Positions 63,938 through 64,000 of a DNA stretch of 64,000 nucleotides are shown piece after piece. The notes under the pieces were generated by a model. The model searched no databases and was not told the origin of the DNA. It saw only the letters and a list, made by a program, of their open reading frames with translations. Positions within the stretch are counted from its first letter, which is position 1. Every line of letters starts with the position of its first letter. Source of the stretch: Saccharina japonica (Eukaryota; Sar; Phaeophyceae; Laminariales; Laminariaceae); contig MEHQ01002799.1 of assembly GCA_008828725.1 (NCBI GenBank), forward strand, positions 31,001-95,000, given 5' to 3'. The position numbers and the translations under genes are program-made.

Positions 63938-64000
63938 AACCCCTTAAGAACTGGTCCCACGAAATTGGGGACAAACTACTTGGAATTAGTGTGGGACATT
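63938..64000. mobile_element. Family J MITE, cut by window end
   Basis: TTAACCCCTTAAGAACTGGTCCC, then GGGGACAAACTACTTGGAAT. The right end is outside the window. Confidence 0.75.

Overview
The window looks like nuclear DNA of a repeat-rich, intron-rich eukaryote, most likely a photosynthetic stramenopile (a brown-algal-type genome). This is inferred from short GC-rich exons (43-723 nt) with GT-AG borders, introns of about 0.2-7 kb, several short TTAGGG-type tracts, and many small non-autonomous transposons. No species can be named. There is no operon, rRNA gene or intact tRNA gene.

Two glycosyltransferase genes on the minus strand can be rebuilt by joining conserved exons in phase. Gene 1 enters from the right edge and runs from 62,476 down to a stop at 36,622. 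Its 18 exons splice to exactly 1,014 codons plus stop. It encodes TPR repeats followed by a GT41 (OGT/SPINDLY-like) catalytic region and a low-complexity C-terminal tail. Gene 2 runs from a probable ATG at 36,223 to at least 10,262. It has 11 recognised exons and 811 codons so far, and the 3' end is not found. It encodes a low-complexity N-terminus, TPR repeats and a second, different glycosyltransferase-like region with a DxD-like ANSDIVFDES motif. Both proteins would be TPR-scaffolded sugar transferases. Whether they act on the same targets is inference.

Layout from the left: 0-9.5 kb is transposon fragments, tandem repeats and two inverted repeats, one with an N at its hinge. 9.5-20.1 kb holds the 3' exons of gene 2, with a duplicated part-exon and a 21-bp minisatellite. 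20-24.5 kb holds a SINE, a 1-kb TTGG-rich array and an exon-like plus-strand segment. 24.5-29.6 kb holds the TPR exons of gene 2. 30-36 kb is mostly its first intron. 36-41.9 kb holds the 3' part of gene 1, and 42-57 kb its catalytic exons, with a four-fold duplicated exon at 46.5-47.7 kb. 57-64 kb holds the TPR exons among tandem repeats and mobile elements.

The mobile elements form families that I label here by letter. A: about 110-bp palindromic MITE. B: about 250-bp element with TIR GACGCATGCTACGGTAGAGG and an apparent 4-bp target duplication. C: TIR TGTTGGGACAAC, with one complete 363-bp copy. D: 145-bp repeat. E: about 130-bp repeat. F: LTR-like. G: tRNA-headed SINE. H: fold-back element. 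J: 85-bp MITE at TTAA sites. K: Stowaway-like. L: non-coding repeat paired with C. M: PIF/Harbinger-like. N: about 420 bp. P: 185-bp palindrome. Several are nested in one another. Coordinates of degenerate repeats are approximate, and all exon calls come from reading motifs and splice sites by eye.
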